From Cladochytrium replicatum (taxonomy: Eukaryota; Chytridiomycota; Chytridiomycetes; Cladochytriales; Cladochytriaceae): a DNA stretch of 64,000 bases. The stretch is from contig JAHLKD010000074.1 in the NCBI GenBank assembly GCA_025526935.1, positions 1 through 64,000 of the forward strand. Reading direction: 5' to 3'. This document shows, one piece after another, positions 58,301-64,000 of the stretch. Below the pieces are notes generated by a model that had not been told where the DNA came from, did not search any database, and saw only the letters and a program-made list of their open reading frames with translations. A program made the translations under genes and the position numbers. The first letter of the stretch is position 1. Each line of letters begins with the position of its first letter.

Positions 58301-61300
58301 TGCAGCCACTGCTCATAGAGTCTCTCTTCATGGGGATAAAACTGAACTGCTAGAAAAGTAGATTCACCTGGCTGTAAAATGCCTGATTCAGGAGAGATAT
58401 CAAACTCCCTGCGTGTCACACATGATTGTACATTTTGCTGGTCATGATTCAAAGTTGAATGCCATTCACATGGGACACTTTTGGGGTTTTGTATATGGAT
58501 TGTAATAGTTTTACGGAATCCGCAGACTACTTCTCCAAAGTCTAGAGAGGTTGACGATATTAGTAATTCAGGGACTGTTAATTCAGCTTTCAATCTTAGT
58601 ATTGTGATTGGACCTCCAGCAACACATATCAGAACTTCCTCCTCAATAGAGTTCTTATCAGATACATGATTTTTTGCCTGGAACGTTATTATTACATCAG
58701 CAGATTCACCTTTTGGGATAAGTTTCAGTCTTTCTGGCTCAATGGAGAATCCGCTTTGAGAAAGGGACTCACACTCAAAGTGAATAGAAATTGATTTACT
58801 GCTTTGATTTGTAATTCTGATAGATTTCCGCTTTGTAGTACTTCGAACTACATTAACAAAATCACATATATAGGTTGAAATCTTAATTTTTGAAAGCTCA
58901 TAGAGACTTGGTTGTATCTTTTGTCCTTTATTGCTCTTCTTAGCTGTACGCCATCTATTGATAATGACTGGCGATCCTGTGTAGTTAAACTTTGCCATGA
59001 TTGGATAATTGGCCTTACTTTCAGCAAGTATTTGTTTCAAGTGGGTATTTATTTGCTCGCACAGTCTCACTTTCTCTCTTTCATCATCTTGGACTTCAAT
59101 ACTCATATTCTCTTCGTTTTGCTTCTCATTTCTATGAGTTTTACTAAGTTCTAATTCCAATATCTTTTGATTCTTCACTTTTGGTATGGTAGATATGTCT
59201 TTAACTTCATGTAAATCTAGAGATATTTTAGGGTAAATACCTAAACCCATTACTATAATCTTGATTGGCTCTAAATGGGCAACCTTGATGTAGAATTCAT
59301 CTCTGATTTGTTTTGGTAAACATAAACAGAATTTAACTGTTATTTTCTGCTCTGAAAAGGCAGCAAGAATTGCGGTAGCTGGTTGGAGTGCAAGTCTAAA
59401 GTCATTTGCAATTGAGTCAAATACATGTAACGAAAACTCAAATGGAACATTGCCCAAATTGCTTAGCACAAGTTCTTTTTCAACTATAGCTTGATACAAT
59501 TGTGTACCAAAATCTAAAATGGTGTGACCCACCTCATATTTTAGTTCTGATGCTTTTCCACGTATTGCTAACTCATAATTTGGGCCGCCTTGAATTGTGC
59601 ATATTGCAGTAGCCTCGTAAACGCCTGCATTCTTTGTAAAGAAACTTATTTCTACATATTCTGTGTGACCAGGCTCTATTAGACCACAGAGAGGAGAAAT
59701 ATCATATATCTGTTCACTATCGCAATTTGCAGAAATAGTTTTGTGAAGTTGCCATTCATAATGTACAGGCAAACTGGATGTATTCTCCATTTTGTAGGTT
59801 TGTCTATGTTCAGTCTCTACAATTACAGACCCAAAATCTGCCACAGAGCTTGAAAATGTTATGTTTGGGAAAACTACTGAAGAATGTACCTCTACAAAGT
59901 CACTTTGTGAATGTTCCTCATATGCTATAAATATCTTTGACTTAGTGTCACATGAAATACAATCTTCATGAAATAATGTATCAAAATTAACCGACAATGT
60001 TGTCTCACATTGTGGATCCAATACCACAGATGTTCCAGGGGTCACACTATAGGGAGCAAATGCCTTGATACTTATTGAAAGAGGCAGGGGGGATAAATTC
60101 TTTAATGTTAAAGGTTGAGAAAGCAATGGGAACTTGTTTGAGTCAGAATATAGATATGAAAACTCCAAAGATGTTGATGAAAGTTCTATTAGAGGATCAA
60201 TAAATCTGGCTGCAATATGACATGCTAAAACTTTCTTCTTAATTGGATCATTATTGAGTAGTGCATTACAAATAATAATCTCTTCACAATCTACAGGACA
60301 CAATGAGGTACCTTCTACTTCAATTTTGTGAGAAGCACCAGGTTCAAGAGTCAATCTTTTCGGAAATACACTGAAGTGAAGTTCAGATGGTGGTAGTTTA
60401 ATTCTACCCTTTTTAACCTGGTGTATCCAGTGTAAAGATTGTGACCGTCGACCACAGTTTGTCACAGTAAAGGATGTAGCACACATTTTCTTGCTAAAAA
60501 CATTGCCAAAGTTAATATGTTTTACTTCTTTGTCATACACAATAGTTGTTCCATTGCCTTTAGCACTTATGTTCAGATTAAATGTTTGGCCATGTTTTAT
60601 CTTGATTTGTAAAATGTCACTGAACTGGATAACATCGTCCAGATAAGCAGAAACAACCAGTTGATTTGAAGTGTTTGAACTTATGGTTCCTTTGCTGGGT
60701 TGAACATTAAAAACAGTATCATCTTTGAGCAAAGAACACTCAAATTCAGCAATGATTGGAGAATTGTTTGAGATTTCTAAGGGAATAGCACAATTCTTCA
60801 AAACATGTATCTTCCCGAAGCAAATTTCATTTGTGTTGATTGTAACATCTGGTCCAATCCCTTGTCCATAAATGGAAAACAACAGTGGGCTCACAGTGCC
60901 ACTTATTGTTATCGCTACATGAGACTCAATGTGCCCAATAGTGATAGCTGTGAACTTCAAACAAATCGATTGAATTACGTGAGGTTGGATTATTCCAGTT
61001 GGTATATCACACTCGTAGGTGCAATTTGCTTCCTGTTCATCTTGTTGTTTAACAGTATACTGAGAAAATAAGCTTGACTCATTAATGAGATTAATCTGAA
61101 TAAAGTAGGCATGATTTAAGAAACAGTTGCCCAAGTCATAGCAAGATGCCTCTAATGCAACCTAAAAGTACAACATTTAGATGAGGATATTCACTTACAA
61201 AGGATAAGGTACCTGAGGGACAACACTTTCAGCTTTAACTGGAAGAATCTTTGGTACAGTCCCAGTTAAGCCAGTATCAACAAACAGATTACAGAGGTAC

Positions 61301-63697
61301 TTGTGTAATTTTTTGGGAGTAAAGTGAACAGTGATCAAGGTTTCATTGAATGGGTCAATTTTTCCATTTGAAGGAACAACCAAAAACTCTGAATTTTGAC
61401 TATCATCCTCAACACCATCTATGTGCATATAAATGTTAAAATCCATTGAAATTTTCGAATTGTTTTGAATATGAAAACATTTTGAGGTTAGAAATCCATA
61501 AGAAACATCTGAGTAATCTAATTCTTGAATATCAAAACTAAATGATGGCCCTATGATGTTTCCACAGCAGACCAATAATAAAGGATCATTTGATCCCTTT
61601 ATTGTAACGTGAGTAAATATTCACAGCAAGCATGACGATGTTCACCTCAAAACTCCATTTAAACTCTTCATGAAAGCTGCCGATAGTATCACAGTAGACG
61701 TTGATAACTATAGTTTGAGACTGTCCTGCACTTAATACACCCGAACGTGGTTTAAAAACAATATTATGTCTCGAGAACTCAGATGGTTGAACTAAATGGT
61801 ACTTTGCATCAATCTTGCCAAAATTCTCCAATATTACCTAAGAACTTTATTCACGTTACTGTGCAGTAATAAGCTTTGCATTGATACCTCATATTGATGT
61901 ATCGAACTAACATAAACTTCTTCAATGTCCAAGAAGTCAAATGAAAATCTCACTTTTGGGCCTATCCCCTCTCCCTTATTGATAATTTAGTGAGAGAAGT
62001 TTGAAGTACAAAGACTTTTACCTTCAAGCAAAGAGGAAGTCTTGTCTCACGCCCACCAACTTCACAATATATTGTCTTTGATATCAATCCAGCATCAATA
62101 GGAGAGAAGGTTACAGAGAATTCAAACGACTTGTTTGGCCATATAGTTCCTTCCTGTGGTTCAACTTTGAATATCTTATCGGAAAATAACAGGTGTTCTT
62201 CTAGTATTGACTGATAACAATTCTAGAATTGAGTCAGGTTTAATATCTCTGTGAGCTGAAAACTTTAACTTTGAACATACTCTCATTAATCGTAGGGCAA
62301 GTGAATTATCTGAACCTGAGCCAAGAATCTAATTGCATGTTATTAACTATGTCTAACCTATGACTCACCAAACCAACCTCTCTCTCAGCTAGCTTATTGT
62401 CGATTAATATGCTTGCTTGTCGTTCTCTATATTGTAACTCTTCATCTTCTGTTGGGAAATGTTTCCAATGAAACTTGACCTGAAGAACAAAAAAGACTCA
62501 GTCTTTCATTAGAGATATGATGTCTGTAAACTGACCATCAAGTTGCTGTTGTTCAGTAAAGTAATCTTTTTGGAAGACTTCAAAGTGATATATGTATCAT
62601 CCATCTTTAGTGAGCCTTTCTCAAGTCGAACGTTCATATTTTCTGCTGTTCCAACAAGCTGCACCAATATTTGCTCTCCCGTATCAAACTCGACACATAG
62701 GATCTGTGAATGTGTTCCAGTATCCTGATGATGACACATGTTGTGAACTTCATGTGAATTTGTTCAGCTCGTTAATGAGACTAACCTTTGGTTCATATGT
62801 AATATCAATCTGACTGTGATCACCAGTCTGAATGTATCCTTTATGAGTATCAACATCAAAAGGTTCATTTGTTTTCAGCTGAAATTTTGCGTTCTTTTGT
62901 CCAATGTTACGAACAAGCAATGTTTTGATTGATTTGTATCGTACAGGTGACTCTCCAAAAGTGACTTCATCTGGAAAATCAAGTATAGCTAAACAAATTT
63001 AAGTAGAATGAGAAAAAACAGATCAGAAACCAATCTTTTCGATCTCAAACCTCGAGCCCCAATCGCCCTGACTGGTAGCAGAAACTTTTCGCGTTCCGTC
63101 ACACAAACAATGTCAATGCTGTAGTCGTTGAGCTCTTCAGGCGTGAATCGAAGAATGAAATCAGTCTCCATCCCAGGAGCTACTTTTCCGCTACTCTGAA
63201 GAGACCCTGTCTTGTCCAAGCTCGATATTGAGAACACCACTGACGCCAAAGGGTCGATTCTGAATCTTCTAGCAACCTGACCAACAAATCACGCGGTAAG
63301 TGTACCATGAAAGGGTGAGGATGAACGTCGGGTATACTTTGTCATTGTTTCGGAAACGGACCACCACCTCGTATGTCTTGAACGGGGTGAACCCTTGCAA
63401 GATCACATGGTTGGGGAACGGTTCGAACAACGGCGTATCATTCGAGACCGCTGAGCCGAGAAATGACGATTCATTGTCCGAAACGAATTCAATGATTGGA
63501 GTCTTGAACGACAACGCGCTGTGATGGGACAGGAAAGTAGCCGTGGACATGCAGCGTTCAGCAATGTAGTCGGATGGTTTGTACGATGTCGGCAGCAATC
63601 CAGAGAGAATGGGTGTCATTGATGGATAGTCCCTCGGTGCTTCCGGCAATGGTGGCAGCCTTTCAGCGACACCAACACGCGTTCCCGCGTCCAGCAT
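49366..63697 (-). CDS. HYDIN: HYDIN, axonemal central-pair protein
   Basis: Fifteen exons (5' to 3'): 63338-63697, 63051-63276, 62786-62988, 62536-62724, 62378-62479, 62281-62328, 62022-62210, 61888-61974, 61646-61837, 61213-61596, 52741-61161, 50207-52689, 49873-50153, 49582-49817, 49366-49536. They sum to 4,523 residues with no stop. The protein is a long chain of ASH/MSP-type immunoglobulin-like repeats (patterns such as DFG-x-V followed by ISP-x-x-G-x-I-x-P). Mid-protein it has a P-loop nucleoside-kinase-like domain (HGPPLSGRSTQAKML, near 57,860), as in animal HYDIN, followed by a charged coiled coil (RKRMKELQNRKKLERQQW). Further HYDIN-type landmarks are NNDKVAR, ARAILDFPDEVTFGES, GREIRLPL-like CEVGGRETRLPL, and a C-terminal GFKNVF. 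HYDIN builds the C2b projection of the central pair. One exon is 8.4 kb; the others are small. Confidence 0.95.
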
Positions 63698-63825
63698 CGA
63701 GCGTCGCGTTGGCAATGGTTAGGTCACGTGTGCGAGTAGCACGGTTAAAAATTAGAAATGGTGGGTTCGGTTTTATATTTTTTATCGCTGTTGGTTGGCT
63801 GACCAGTGCTCGTTTCGGGAAGGCA
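63698..63825. promoter_or_regulatory. divergent promoter HYDIN / AP-2 alpha
   Basis: 128 bp separate the start codons. It contains a CACGTG E-box (GGTCACGTGTGC, near 63,722-63,733) and an AT-rich stretch (TTTTATATTTTTTATC, near 63,770). No RFX X-box was found. Confidence 0.55.
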
Positions 63826-64000
63826 ATGCGTGGGCTCAACGTTTTCATTGCCGATTTAAGGAATTGTGAGTCCTGTTGCGGTAATCTAGCGTTTCGGTGG
63901 AACTGATTGTGTTCACAGGTCGCGCAAGAGAGCTCGAGGAGAAACGCATTCAGAAAGAACTCGCAAACATTCGTTCAAAGTTTCGAGGTCAGTATAGTCG
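63826..64000 (+). CDS. AP-2 complex subunit alpha, 5' part
   Basis: Exon 1 (63826-63865) and exon 2 (63919-63987) encode MRGLNVFIADLRNC and then RARELEEKRIQKELANIRSK, ending FRG, an almost exact fit to the start of alpha-adaptin. A donor (CGAG|GTCAGT) at 63988 leads out of the window. Alpha-adaptin is the large subunit of the clathrin adaptor AP-2 and binds PIP2 and cargo at the plasma membrane. Only the first 36 or so residues are present, so alpha versus gamma type rests on the N-terminal block; alpha fits best. Confidence 0.85.

Noticed and set aside
63698-63825. RFX X-box in the HYDIN promoter
   Set aside because: No imperfect GTTGCC-n-GGCAAC palindrome was found in the 128-bp gap.

Overview
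The window looks like nuclear DNA of a zoosporic (flagellated) early-diverging fungus, most likely a chytrid. Introns are short GT-AG introns. Fungal-type housekeeping genes (centractin, RhoGDI, mitochondrial bL12m, AP-2 alpha) sit beside axonemal genes (HYDIN, TTLL9) that non-flagellated fungi lack. A WW-rich ankyrin-like repeat gene is also present. Species cannot be named from the sequence alone.

Layout. 1-14.7 kb is nested transposons. It begins with the transposase-side half of a hAT DNA transposon (1-2584) carrying a roughly 96-bp satellite array. Next is a Ty1/copia element with two 599-bp LTRs (2599-9154), then a second, AT-richer copia copy truncated at both ends (9155-about 12318), then the LTR and gag of a different minus-strand LTR element (about 12319-14678). 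14.8-17.35 kb is a decayed TIR-NACHT (NLR-like) gene. 17.7-38 kb is mostly intact, GC-richer and gene-dense: ARP1, RhoGDI, a 1,279-residue DOMON/cytochrome b561/cytochrome b5/FAD-NAD reductase protein with an embedded SH3-like domain, a WWK-repeat gene and its decayed relative, bL12m, a GAF-GAF cyclic nucleotide phosphodiesterase, a GNAT relic, a PDAP1/PP28 protein and a Thr-rich mucin-like secreted protein. 37.9-39.1 kb holds frameshifted copies of mitochondrial bL19 and cystinosin. 40.9-45.8 kb holds three plus-strand genes: a coiled-coil protein, a two-module CxxC zinc protein and TTLL9. 45.8-49.3 kb is AT-rich repeat sequence: a second hAT copy, an LTR-like direct repeat and a LINE reverse transcriptase fragment. 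49.4-63.7 kb is HYDIN on the minus strand (15 exons, 4,523 residues), divergent from AP-2 alpha, which runs off the window end.

How the genes relate. TTLL9 (tubulin modification) and HYDIN (central-pair projection) both act in the axoneme, so the neighbouring CxxC protein is a guilt-by-association candidate. The GAF phosphodiesterase fits the cyclic-GMP signalling known in zoospores. Several divergent pairs share very short promoters: bL12m/PDE (75 bp between start codons) and HYDIN/AP-2 alpha (128 bp).

Exon models were built by hand from splice sites, reading frame and recalled family consensus. No alignment or search was run. Intact genes were accepted only where all exons closed in frame from ATG to stop. 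The most unusual items are the SH3 domain inside the reductase, the TIR-NACHT relic, and two hAT copies that show a satellite array before and after expansion.
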